From positions 1-53,346 of IMG/VR virus record IMGVR_UViG_3300048065_000224: a stretch of DNA of 53,346 nucleotides. One strand, written 5' to 3'. This stretch comes from a virus. Shown in pieces: positions 35,357-43,301 of this stretch; the first letter of the stretch is position 1; the number at the start of each line of letters is the position of its first letter. The notes under the pieces were generated by a model. That model worked only from the letters and a program-made list of their open reading frames with translations, searched no databases and had not been told where the DNA came from. Made by a program: the position numbers and the translations under genes.

Positions 35357-35524
35357 ATGGCTTACTATTTTGAATGTAAAGATTGCGGAAAGAAAGAAAC
35401 TTTCCCTAAAAGAAAAATGTATGATGAATCAAAGGAAGGTAAAAAACAAGAATATGAAACTGTACTCTGTGTTTCTTGCGTTTCTAATAAGGTTCGTCTA
35501 AAAGGTAATCTAATAATTATTTAA
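35357..35524 (+). CDS. 55-aa zinc-ribbon-like protein
   Basis: The frame begins two bases after the previous stop and encodes MAYYFECKDCGKKETFPKRK, continuing to a second CVSC pair. Two CxxC knuckles at residues 7-10 and 38-41, about 28 residues apart, fit a zinc ribbon. The protein is basic between them. It probably binds nucleic acid or a host protein. It shares the opening residues MAY with its neighbour upstream. Confidence 0.65.
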   Translation: MAYYFECKDCGKKETFPKRKMYDESKEGKKQEYETVLCVSCVSNKVRLKGNLIII

Positions 35525-35542
35525 TGAAAGGAAACTAAAAAG

Positions 35543-35863
35543 ATGACTATTATTTATGAAAACATGCCCAAGCGATCTATGGGATTAACAAACGTTGCAA
35601 AGGTCGAGAACTTCAAAAGCTTTAGGTCTGGCAATCCTATTGCGAACCAGTTCAGGATTACTTTGCAAAATGGAACTGAAGTGTTTCAAAGTTATTCTTC
35701 TGTAATTGCAATAAAGGTTAATGAACAGACTTTTCTTGATCGTACTTGCTGGAACTATTCAAATACAACTTCAAGATACAGAAAAGAATTCTTGAATGAA
35801 GATACCAAAACGACTAAAGAAAAGATTAAAAACGGTGTTTATGTTATGATGGATTTAAACTAA
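35543..35863 (+). CDS. Hypothetical protein, TTSRYRKEFL type
   Basis: The 106-aa protein has a beta-rich core (NQFRITLQNGTEVFQSYSS) and a C-terminal TTSRYRKEFLNED...IKNGVYVMMDLN. I associate this pattern with small phage and plasmid proteins of unknown function. It follows GAAAGGAAACTAAAAAG and ends just before a terminator, so it is the last gene of the early plus-strand module. Confidence 0.6.
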   Translation: MTIIYENMPKRSMGLTNVAKVENFKSFRSGNPIANQFRITLQNGTEVFQSYSSVIAIKVNEQTFLDRTCWNYSNTTSRYRKEFLNEDTKTTKEKIKNGVYVMMDLN

Positions 35864-35889
35864 TAAAACTTTAAAGAATACCTTTAACG

Positions 35890-35924
35890 AACGCCTTAGA
35901 TTAGTTTCTAGGGCGTTTTTCTTT
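35890..35924 (+). terminator. Rho-independent terminator
   Basis: AACGCCTTAGA pairs with TCTAGGGCGTT (eleven pairs, one wobble) around a six-base loop, followed by TTTTTCTTT. It ends the early plus-strand module. Confidence 0.85.
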
Positions 35925-35966
35925 GCTTAACTCTAATAAATACCTAAACGGTTGTAATTGCTAGGT

Positions 35967-35995
35967 TTGTTTCTTTGGTATTGTTTTGGTATATG
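35967..35995 (+). promoter_or_regulatory. Weak sigma70-type promoter candidate
   Basis: TTGTTT, a 17-base spacer and TATATG with a TGG extension just upstream. The match is moderate and no gene follows closely, so this may drive a noncoding transcript or be chance. Confidence 0.3.
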
Positions 35996-36253
35996 CTCGC
36001 AATCATACTACCAAACGCAGACTTTAAGGTTAAGTTATACAACTTATAAAAATGTCAATGGCAGTTTGTGTGCGTGCATACACGAAAGGTATACATCAAA
36101 GGTTAAACTTTTGGGAGTTTGTAAGTTGTCTATGCTAGCCTTTGGAAATCTGTTACAGGTATAAGGGTTGGCAAGTGCCACCGGGGGGTACTGGGTACTT
36201 GTATGCAATGTCGGCATATTTTTACCCAAAATGGTTACTTGTACAACTTACGG

Positions 36254-36322
36254 TGCAACGCATTACGTACAACCCTATTTGCAACGCATTACGTACAACC
36301 CTATTTGCAACGTATTATGTAG
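36254..36322 (+). repeat. 26-base tandem repeat, 2.6 copies
   Basis: The unit TGCAACGCATTACGTACAAC plus CCTATT occurs twice exactly (36254-36279, 36280-36305), then a partial, diverged third copy (TGCAACGTATTATGTAG). Each full unit contains the palindrome TACGTA. The layout resembles iterons or a cluster of regulator sites. Confidence 0.9.
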
Positions 36323-36413
36323 ACGTGGTGGGGGTATACGTTGTATTTCCCCGGAGGATCTACTCCGATTGTATCCATCAGATCCACTTTTGTCAATAAA
36401 ATAATTATTTTTC

Positions 36414-36442
36414 TTGACGTATGCGTGCTAAGTTCCTATTAT
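36414..36442 (+). promoter_or_regulatory. Sigma70-type promoter for the packaging/head operon
   Basis: TTGACG (36414-36419), a 17-base spacer and TATTAT (36437-36442) lie about 110 bases before the first gene of the packaging module. It is likely a major promoter for terminase and head genes. Confidence 0.75.
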
Positions 36443-36552
36443 ATAGGTAACAAAGCATCATTTAAAGCGTATGCAACCAATCATATCACATCTAAACCAG
36501 TGCATTTTGGCTTTATTTGAAATGATCCTTTGTTTTTATCTAAGGAAACTCC

Positions 36553-36774
36553 ATGTTTGAAGCATTTGTACTGATTTGTTTAGTAGGACAGCCTACTATG
36601 AATGCAAATTGTGAAGAACTTATGGATACACGAGGCCCGTACAAGACTCACGACAAGTGTTTATCACGAGTATACGAGATCCAAAGGGAATTACCCTTGT
36701 ACAAACCTCACATGGAAGCAAGAGCATACCGTTGTGACGAATTTACTCCCGAAACAAAGAAGCAAAGAGCGTGA
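36553..36774 (+). CDS. Small exported-type Cys protein
   Basis: The 73-aa protein begins with a hydrophobic segment (FEAFVLICLVG) that could be a signal or membrane anchor, followed by a soluble part with Cys residues (NANCEEL, HDKCLSR, AYRCDEF). The same build (FVL... CL... AY.C) appears in the 60-aa protein at 50618. It follows AAGGAAACTCC and lies first behind the 36414 promoter. Function is unknown; an envelope location is inferred. Confidence 0.65.
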   Translation: MFEAFVLICLVGQPTMNANCEELMDTRGPYKTHDKCLSRVYEIQRELPLYKPHMEARAYRCDEFTPETKKQRA

Positions 36775-37144
36775 AATAAGCCCTCAACAAGAGGAATTTC
36801 TCGATCATCTCTTTGAAAATGGTGGCAATGTCACCGATGCAGCCCTAAAAGCAGGTTATGCAAAGGGGTCTGTGACATGGCTACGCAATAGTTTAGCAGA
36901 TGAGATCATCCGACGCACCCAAAACGTGCTGTCTATGAACGCATTTAAGGCGGCTACACGCCTTGTAACGACAATTGACAACCCAGTACCCGAAAGAGGT
37001 GACGACCTACGCTTCAGGGCGGCAGAATCGCTGTTAAACAGGGTCGGACTGGGTAAACAAGAAACAACTAACGTAAATGTACAGGCAGTACACGGTATTG
37101 TCCTGTTGCCACCCAAGAAAGACGTAGTCATCGATGGAAATTGA
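36734..37144 (+). CDS. terS: Terminase small subunit
   Basis: The protein contains SPQQEEFLDHLFENGGNVTD and AALKAGYAKGSVTWLRNS, a helix-turn-helix as in small terminases, then a helical oligomerisation part and LRFRAAESLLNRVGLGKQET. It would bind phage DNA and start packaging with TerL. The start is uncertain. GTG 36734 (136 aa) is used here because an ATG at 36602 would overlap the preceding gene by 173 bases with shadow-like sequence. It lies directly upstream of terL, as usual. Confidence 0.75.
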   Translation: MTNLLPKQRSKEREISPQQEEFLDHLFENGGNVTDAALKAGYAKGSVTWLRNSLADEIIRRTQNVLSMNAFKAATRLVTTIDNPVPERGDDLRFRAAESLLNRVGLGKQETTNVNVQAVHGIVLLPPKKDVVIDGN

Positions 37145-37250
37145 GTGGTGGCAAGCACTCTTGGTTACAATGGTATCGATTAACACAACAATCAACCTTA
37201 TTGTGTTCTTTAGAGGTAGGAAAATAATGAAAAGGGAACGTAATGGCTGA
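37134..37250 (+). CDS. 38-aa membrane peptide bridging terS and terL
   Basis: This short frame starts in the last codons of terS (11-base overlap) and stops 8 bases into terL, filling the gap between them. It encodes MEIEWWQALLVTMVSINTTI, then NLIVFFRGRKIMKRERNG: one hydrophobic span followed by a basic tail, a good single-pass topology with the tail inside. The overlaps on both sides suggest translational coupling. Function unknown. Confidence 0.55.
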   Translation: MEIEWWQALLVTMVSINTTINLIVFFRGRKIMKRERNG

Positions 37251-38928
37251 TACACCCAAGCGTGGTCGCCCAAAGAAAGACCCCAACGCTCCTAAATCCA
37301 GATATTATTACAGTCCAGAAGTCAAAGCACGTAAGCAAACACAACGCAGACTATCTGAAGCAAAGAAACGAGCAGCAAAGGTAACGCAACAGGCTGAAAG
37401 CAAACGACGTTACGCACGAAAGCTTGAAGAAAAAATAACCAAAATAGATAAGGCTCTGAACAGCAATGAAACTACCGTCATTGATAAAAAAGATCTTGAC
37501 CAACTTCCAGATGTCGTTGAACAACTGGTGGATGGGCGTGAAATTATTTTTAAGCCAAACGAAGGACCTCAAGAAGAATTTCTTTCCTCAAGTGAAAGAG
37601 ATGTTCTGTACGGTGGTTCAGCAGGTGGAGGAAAAAGCTTTGCCCTTCTTGCAGACCCGTTACGGTATTGCCACAATAGCAACCATCGTGGGCTTCTTCT
37701 TAGGCGTACTCTGGATGAGCTAACAGAACTTATTGACAAATCTCGGCAGTTGTACCCACGGGCGTACCCCGGTGCAAAGTTCAGAGAGTCAAAGTCAACA
37801 TGGCACTTTCCGTCAGGTGCAACGATTTGGTTTACGTATCTTGACAAAGACAAAGACGTAACACGATTTCAGGGTCAGTCCTTTAACTGGATAGGCATTG
37901 ATGAGATAACCCAATATCCCTCGCCTTATGTTTGGGATTATCTCCGTTCACGACTTAGAGCAACTGATCCTGAACTACAAAAAAATCTGTACATGCGTTG
38001 TACAGCGAACCCCGGAGGGGTCGGAGGTTGGTGGGTAAAAAAGATGTATATTGACCCATCACAATATGGTTCGACTTTTCCTGCAATGGATATCGAAACA
38101 GGCAGACCTTTTGTATGGCCCAAAGGGCATGAGAAGGAAGGTGAACCCCTGTTTTATCGTAGGTTCATACCTGCACGTCTAACAGACAACCCATACTTGT
38201 TGGCTGACGGACAATACGAAGCGATGTTGCGTTCGCTACCCGAAGTCGAGCGTAAGCGACTTCTTGAAGGCGATTGGGAAGTAACGGAAGGTGCAGCCTT
38301 CCCAGAGTTCAGTAGAAGTAAACATGTTACACCGTATTTTGACCTTCCGCCAAACTTCCCACGAATACGAGCAGCCGACTACGGCTATGCAAGTCCTTCT
38401 TGCGTTCTTTGGGCTGCTATTGATTGGGATAATAATATCTGGGTTTATAGGGAGTTATACGTAAAACAGTTGACAGCAGAAGAGTTAGCTGATAGAATAC
38501 TAGAAGTAGAACAAGAAGACCCGACTCCCCACTATACAGTACTTGACTCATCGTGTTGGAACAAAACAGGCTTTGGTCCTTCCATAGCCGAAACAATGAT
38601 GAGATGTGGAGTGCGTTGGACACCCTCAGACAGAAACAGACTTCAAGGTAAAATGGAAATACATCGTAGGCTTGCTGATGACCCTCGAACAAACGAACCT
38701 AGACTACGAATATTTCCGAACTGTGTCAATCTTATCAAGCAGCTATCAGGCATACCTCTTAGCAAAACAAATGCAGAAGATGTGGACACAAAGGCAGAAG
38801 ATCACGCATACGATGCACTGCGATATATGTTAATGACAAGGATGACAGGATATGTGTCGATTCATAAAACGCTTGGTGGTATCAAGAATCAGGTCTACCA
38901 AATGCAAGACCAAACATTTGGGTATTAA
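37243..38928 (+). CDS. terL: Terminase large subunit
   Basis: The 561-aa packaging motor has Walker A GGSAGGGKS (124-132), Walker B WIGIDE (216-221), a coupling motif TANPGG, and an RNase-H-like nuclease with Asp379 (AADYG), Asp435 (VLDSS) and Asp524 (HAYDAL). Residues 1-75 are an unusual basic, helical extension that begins KRGRPKKDP, an AT-hook-like GRP core. It pumps DNA into the prohead with TerS and the portal. The start follows AAAAGGGAACGTA. Confidence 0.95.
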   Translation: MADTPKRGRPKKDPNAPKSRYYYSPEVKARKQTQRRLSEAKKRAAKVTQQAESKRRYARKLEEKITKIDKALNSNETTVIDKKDLDQLPDVVEQLVDGREIIFKPNEGPQEEFLSSSERDVLYGGSAGGGKSFALLADPLRYCHNSNHRGLLLRRTLDELTELIDKSRQLYPRAYPGAKFRESKSTWHFPSGATIWFTYLDKDKDVTRFQGQSFNWIGIDEITQYPSPYVWDYLRSRLRATDPELQKNLYMRCTANPGGVGGWWVKKMYIDPSQYGSTFPAMDIETGRPFVWPKGHEKEGEPLFYRRFIPARLTDNPYLLADGQYEAMLRSLPEVERKRLLEGDWEVTEGAAFPEFSRSKHVTPYFDLPPNFPRIRAADYGYASPSCVLWAAIDWDNNIWVYRELYVKQLTAEELADRILEVEQEDPTPHYTVLDSSCWNKTGFGPSIAETMMRCGVRWTPSDRNRLQGKMEIHRRLADDPRTNEPRLRIFPNCVNLIKQLSGIPLSKTNAEDVDTKAEDHAYDALRYMLMTRMTGYVSIHKTLGGIKNQVYQMQDQTFGY

Positions 38929-38932
38929 GTAA

Positions 38933-40909
38933 ATGGCAAAAGGTATTACATTTGAACCACAATTTGAAGCTATTCTATCTGATAAGGGTAGAATAAGAGG
39001 GGAGTCTCTTAAGACTACTCCTATAGGTCAAATATTCAGTAACACAACTGATAGAAAAAATCTTGCAAAACTTCTTACAAAAGCAGGATTAGAAAAATAC
39101 ACTATAGATGATATTTTTGGGAAGAATACACGAAAGTTTGTAGAAGAGTTAGTTTACACTAAAAAATTAACTAACGCTCAAAAGAAAGATTTAATAGGCC
39201 CATTCAAACCACTTCTTGCTGAAGTTGGTATATCTGCACAAGGAACAACAAACCCACTTCGTTCACACATGACAAATGTCGTGGGTGATTCTGTAATGAA
39301 GTCACAAGGATTTGGTACTGATCCTTTAAGACTTATACCTGCAAACTATCCATCACAAGCTTATCAAGCTTTAAAAAACTTAGCAGCAAAATATAATGCA
39401 GCAGGAAGACAAGAAGAGAAAACATTTCTACTTATGTTGATGTTGGGTGGTTACAGACCTTCCGATTTTAAAAATATAAAATTTGAAAACATTGATTTTG
39501 AAACAGGCTTAGTACAAGACGTAAAATTAAAGACAGACACAGCAGGTACAATTAACTTAGCATATATGCCTGAAGCTCAAAGAGATATTATAAAATCTTA
39601 CATGGAAAGCACGGGAAGAACAAAAGGTTTGGTTTTTCAAAAAGTAAATTCTCTTGTTGATAATATAAATGAAGATTTAACTAAAACAAATGTAAACATA
39701 AAATACTTAGTCCAATCAAAGAAAGAGCTTGAATCAAGACCTATGTCTATCTATGATTTAAGAAGAATAAAAGAAAGTGACTATACAGCAGCAGGCTACG
39801 ATCCTAACAGTTACATTAGAAAGTTAGCAACGTGGCGACCTAAAAAAGGTAACGTAGAACAATACATAGCAGGTGTTACAGTTGGTGGACAAATAGAAGA
39901 TGCTAACGCAAAAGCTTTTGCACCTTACGTTCTATTAACAGAAGGCAACCTAACACAAGACGGCACAAAAAATCCTGCACAGTTCTTAGAAGATGTGGGC
40001 GTTAAAACAACTGAATATACTCAGCAGTATATGACAACAAAAAAGTCTTTTAAAAGTCTTCCTACATTTAAACAAAAGGAAGTTGTAAAGTTTTTTCCAA
40101 ATGTAGCATACCCAGACGAAGTAGACGGTATGTCTATATCTGACCCACAAGACATCAAAATTTTAAGTCCTGAAAATGCTGAGTTAAATCAACAAAAAGC
40201 AGGTCTGCAATTACAAAAAGAAATTGCACAATCAGGATCAGAACTTATTGCAGCAAAACAACAATACTTAATGGATTTACAACAGGCAGGCGACGTTGAC
40301 GAACAGATATCTTCTGAACAAGATAAACAAGCTGCCCAGAAAAAACAAAGTAAACTTAATCAAGCTTTAGAAAAAGGCAACAAGTTTTTAGATTGGGCAG
40401 GTAACAATCTTAAAAGTATAACTGGTACTAGCTTAACAGCTTTAGGAGCTTTTGGACTCGCAGAAGAAGCCAAGTCAGACTTTTTAAAGTATAAGGAGCG
40501 TGGATTTAGTGACGTGGGTGCAGGATTAGGTGCAGGTGTAGAAACAATAAGAGATGTTGCAATTGACACAGTAGTGGGTCTTAACGTTCCAAGAAATATT
40601 GCACAGCTTAGTCTTATAGGTAGTCCTGCGAGTGAGGGTGCAGATATTTTACCTGCAGGTGAACCTAAAAGAATGGGCATGGAGTCCGAGTCTGCAGAAT
40701 TTTTGAATCAGATGCAAACTAGTTTTCAACCTCCAGAAGAAGGAGGATCACAAGCTTTGAATATAATCGAACAGGATACCAACGTAGGTGACAGAATGAG
40801 TACATTTGGCAGAACGCCTGATGTATCTCCGGGGTTTGTTACCCCACCTTCTCGATCAGAACTAGCTGACGAGACACAACGGCAACAAAACTTTATGGGA
40901 GTAACTTAA
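38933..40909 (+). CDS. Tyrosine-recombinase-like domain fused to a virion-type protein
   Basis: The 658-aa protein lies between terL and portal. Residues about 140-320 look like a tyrosine recombinase catalytic domain: Arg175 (LMLGGYRPSDFKNIKFENID), Lys198 or Lys200, Tyr274-x-x-Arg277 (YDLRR, His replaced by Tyr), Trp301 (LATWRP) and Tyr311 (VEQYIAG). Spacings parallel XerD and Cre, where Trp also occurs at the fifth position. The remaining 340 residues are Gln/Ala-rich helices, a Gly/Ala segment (GLGAGVETI) and a flexible tail, like a head protein. Whether it recombines DNA or uses the fold structurally is unknown. Confidence 0.6.
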   Translation: MAKGITFEPQFEAILSDKGRIRGESLKTTPIGQIFSNTTDRKNLAKLLTKAGLEKYTIDDIFGKNTRKFVEELVYTKKLTNAQKKDLIGPFKPLLAEVGISAQGTTNPLRSHMTNVVGDSVMKSQGFGTDPLRLIPANYPSQAYQALKNLAAKYNAAGRQEEKTFLLMLMLGGYRPSDFKNIKFENIDFETGLVQDVKLKTDTAGTINLAYMPEAQRDIIKSYMESTGRTKGLVFQKVNSLVDNINEDLTKTNVNIKYLVQSKKELESRPMSIYDLRRIKESDYTAAGYDPNSYIRKLATWRPKKGNVEQYIAGVTVGGQIEDANAKAFAPYVLLTEGNLTQDGTKNPAQFLEDVGVKTTEYTQQYMTTKKSFKSLPTFKQKEVVKFFPNVAYPDEVDGMSISDPQDIKILSPENAELNQQKAGLQLQKEIAQSGSELIAAKQQYLMDLQQAGDVDEQISSEQDKQAAQKKQSKLNQALEKGNKFLDWAGNNLKSITGTSLTALGAFGLAEEAKSDFLKYKERGFSDVGAGLGAGVETIRDVAIDTVVGLNVPRNIAQLSLIGSPASEGADILPAGEPKRMGMESESAEFLNQMQTSFQPPEEGGSQALNIIEQDTNVGDRMSTFGRTPDVSPGFVTPPSRSELADETQRQQNFMGVT

Positions 40910-40910
40910 T

Positions 40911-41129
40911 ATGCCTAACAATAACTATAATTATGGTGCAGCTTATATTATGGGATCAGATAAGACATCTGTAAACGATGATATGGGTTCTAAGCAACTA
41001 TACAGAGAAGGTCTTGAATTTACTACAGCAGTAGACCAAGATGCTTTACAGGTTGACATGCCAAAGAAGCAAACTAAACCTACAGTCGAAGCTTCTTTAT
41101 TTAAAATGGCTGAAGAAAGAGACTATTAA
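40911..41129 (+). CDS. Small hypothetical protein before portal
   Basis: The 72-aa protein (MPNNNYNYGAAYIMGSDKTS...) is polar with an Asn/Tyr-rich N-terminus and no recognised motif. It starts one base after the previous stop and ends 17 bases before the portal gene, so it belongs to the head operon. It may be a minor virion or assembly protein. Confidence 0.55.
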   Translation: MPNNNYNYGAAYIMGSDKTSVNDDMGSKQLYREGLEFTTAVDQDALQVDMPKKQTKPTVEASLFKMAEERDY

Positions 41130-41146
41130 TAACACATAGGTAAATC

Positions 41147-43279
41147 ATGGCTGATGAAAACTTTCTTCAACCTGCTGATGATACTGCAATACCTGTAGAA
41201 AATCCTAGCGAACAGATGCCCGGATTAGCAGGGTATATCAAAAGCAAATTTGAAGATTCAGAAAATGGCAGACGCAGTTATGAACTACGTTGGTTGCAAG
41301 CCTTTAAAAACTACAGAGGTATTTATGATTCGTCTACTCAGTATAGAGATTCGGAACGTTCTCGTGTATTTATAAAGGTAACTAAAACAAAAGTTCTTGC
41401 TGCATATGGGCAAATAATCGATATACTTTTTTCTAACAAGAAGTTTCCGATAGTTGTTGAGCCAACTCCAGTACCAGAAGGTATTGCAGAGTTTGCACAT
41501 CAAACAACACCTCTAGATGAAATAGTAGAACAAGATCCATACGGTTTTGAAGGAGACGGGAGAGATTTACCTCCCGGTGCTACGGAAGCAAGCAAAAAAG
41601 ATTTAGACTTTTTAGGTGGGCTGCAAGGTAGATACGCTAACGCTAACTTGTCTCCCGGACCTTCTCTTGGTGGCGAACCACAAATAAGTCCTGCACAAAA
41701 AACAGCACTTAATTTAGAAAAACTTATACACGATCAACTAACAGATACTGACGCTGTTACCGTCTTACGTGATGCTATTTTTGAATCTTGTTTACTTGGA
41801 ACAGGGATAGTAAAAGGTCCGTTTAATTCTTACAAACGAGTTCATAAATGGGATAGAGATGATAATGGAGAAAAAACTTATGCTCCATATGAAAAGATTG
41901 TACCAAGAATTGAGTATGTGTCTTTATGGGATTTTCATCCTGATCCATCAGCAACAAGCATAGAAGATTGTGAATACGTCATACAAAGACATCGTATGAA
42001 CAGACAACAGCTTCGTGCTTTAATAAACAGACCTTATTTTTACAAAGATGCCATAGAAGAGTGTCTAGCTAAAGGTCCTAACTACGAAGACAAGTACTAC
42101 GAAGATACTATCAGAGAAGACGACACCGAGCCATACTTTCAAGAAAACAGGTATGAAGTACTTGAGTATTGGGGTGTTATTGACAAAAAACACGCCGATG
42201 AAATCGGTATGGATGGTATAGAGGAGATATCTGAGTTAGAACAAATCCAAGTTAATGTTTGGACTTGTGGCAACATGATACTTCGCTGCGTCCTTAATCC
42301 GTTTATGCCTGCACGAATACCATACCAAGCATTTCCATACGAGACTAATCCATACCAGTTGTGGGGAGTTGGCGTAGCAGAAAACATGGAGTTTTCTCAA
42401 AAGTTAATGAATGGTCACTATCGTATGGCTATTGATAACTTAGCACTTGCAGGTAATCTAGTATTTGACATTGACGAAGCAAGCTTAGTTCCCGGACAAA
42501 ACATGGATATATTCCCCGGTAAGATATTTAGACGACAGTCGGGTGTAACTGGCACAGCAATCAACGGATTAAAGTTTCCAAACACTGCACCTGAAAACAT
42601 ACAAATGTACCAAATATCTCGACAACTTGCAGACGAAGATACAGGAATACCATCTATATTACATGGGCAAACAGGTGTGACAGGCACGGGTAGAACAGCA
42701 TCAGGTTTATCTATGTTGCTTGGTGGTGCAAGCTTATCTTTAAAAACTGTTATAAAGAATATAGATGACCACTTGTTGAAACCGATGGGTGAAGCATACT
42801 TTCAGTGGAATATGCAGTTTACTGATAACGTACCCGAAATAGAAGGCGATCTTGAGATCAAACCTCGTGGTACTGCAGCAGTGATGCAAAAAGAGGTACG
42901 TAGTCAAAGACTAACAACCCTGTTGCAAACTGCAAGTAACCCAATGCTTGCACCTTTTGTAAAGATACCAAACCTTATGAGAGAGCTTGCGATAGCACAA
43001 GATATAGATCCAGATAGTTTGGTTAACGACGTAAGCGAAGCACAGATATTCGCAGAAATACTTAGAGGACTTCAAAATGCTCAACAAGAAGCAAGCCAAC
43101 AACCTCAATCCCCTGATCAACAACAGTCAGGCATGGAACAGTCTGGAGGAGTACCTGCAGGAGCTAACCCAAGTGACGATTCAGGCGTTGGTGGCGGCAC
43201 GATCGGAACTGGAAGTGTTCCAACTGCAGGGGAAACTGGCTTTACTGGAACAGATCAAGAAACTCAAGGACAATCATAA
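41147..43279 (+). CDS. Portal protein
   Basis: The 710-aa protein has the sequence character of podovirus portals: RWLQAFKNYRGIYD, SRVFIKVTKTKVLAAYGQII, YVSLWDFHPDPSATSIEDC, then PFMPARIPYQAFPYE, ADEDTGIPSILHGQTGVTGT and a conserved helical stem region. It forms the dodecameric DNA entry ring and binds TerL and the tail adaptor. The C-terminal 70 residues are a Gln/Ser/Gly-rich flexible tail. Order terL, accessory, portal, scaffold, capsid fits. Confidence 0.88.
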   Translation: MADENFLQPADDTAIPVENPSEQMPGLAGYIKSKFEDSENGRRSYELRWLQAFKNYRGIYDSSTQYRDSERSRVFIKVTKTKVLAAYGQIIDILFSNKKFPIVVEPTPVPEGIAEFAHQTTPLDEIVEQDPYGFEGDGRDLPPGATEASKKDLDFLGGLQGRYANANLSPGPSLGGEPQISPAQKTALNLEKLIHDQLTDTDAVTVLRDAIFESCLLGTGIVKGPFNSYKRVHKWDRDDNGEKTYAPYEKIVPRIEYVSLWDFHPDPSATSIEDCEYVIQRHRMNRQQLRALINRPYFYKDAIEECLAKGPNYEDKYYEDTIREDDTEPYFQENRYEVLEYWGVIDKKHADEIGMDGIEEISELEQIQVNVWTCGNMILRCVLNPFMPARIPYQAFPYETNPYQLWGVGVAENMEFSQKLMNGHYRMAIDNLALAGNLVFDIDEASLVPGQNMDIFPGKIFRRQSGVTGTAINGLKFPNTAPENIQMYQISRQLADEDTGIPSILHGQTGVTGTGRTASGLSMLLGGASLSLKTVIKNIDDHLLKPMGEAYFQWNMQFTDNVPEIEGDLEIKPRGTAAVMQKEVRSQRLTTLLQTASNPMLAPFVKIPNLMRELAIAQDIDPDSLVNDVSEAQIFAEILRGLQNAQQEASQQPQSPDQQQSGMEQSGGVPAGANPSDDSGVGGGTIGTGSVPTAGETGFTGTDQETQGQS

Positions 43280-43301
43280 ATCCGTTACACAGATGAAGTA
43301 A

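Larger units (their letters stand above)
35864..36552 (+). other. Noncoding control region between early and packaging modules
   Basis: About 690 bases carry no convincing gene. In order, they hold a terminator (35890-35924), a possible promoter (35967-35995), GC-richer segments with short inverted repeats (for example TTGGCAAGTGCCA near 36169), a 26-base tandem repeat (36254-36322) and a strong promoter (36414-36442). Open frames here lack ribosome binding sites and are repeat-encoded. An origin of replication or a regulator-binding region is plausible; no direct proof is visible. Confidence 0.7.

Noticed and set aside
35958-36404. Several overlapping open frames of 60-85 codons in the control region
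   Set aside because: They start at weak codons without ribosome binding sites, overlap one another, and one is encoded by the 26-bp repeats. Composition is not like the neighbouring proteins.
36602-36733. ATG-started N-terminal extension of terS
   Set aside because: It would overlap the preceding Cys protein gene by 173 bases and its translation lacks conserved character. The neighbour has the better ribosome binding site, so a later start is preferred.
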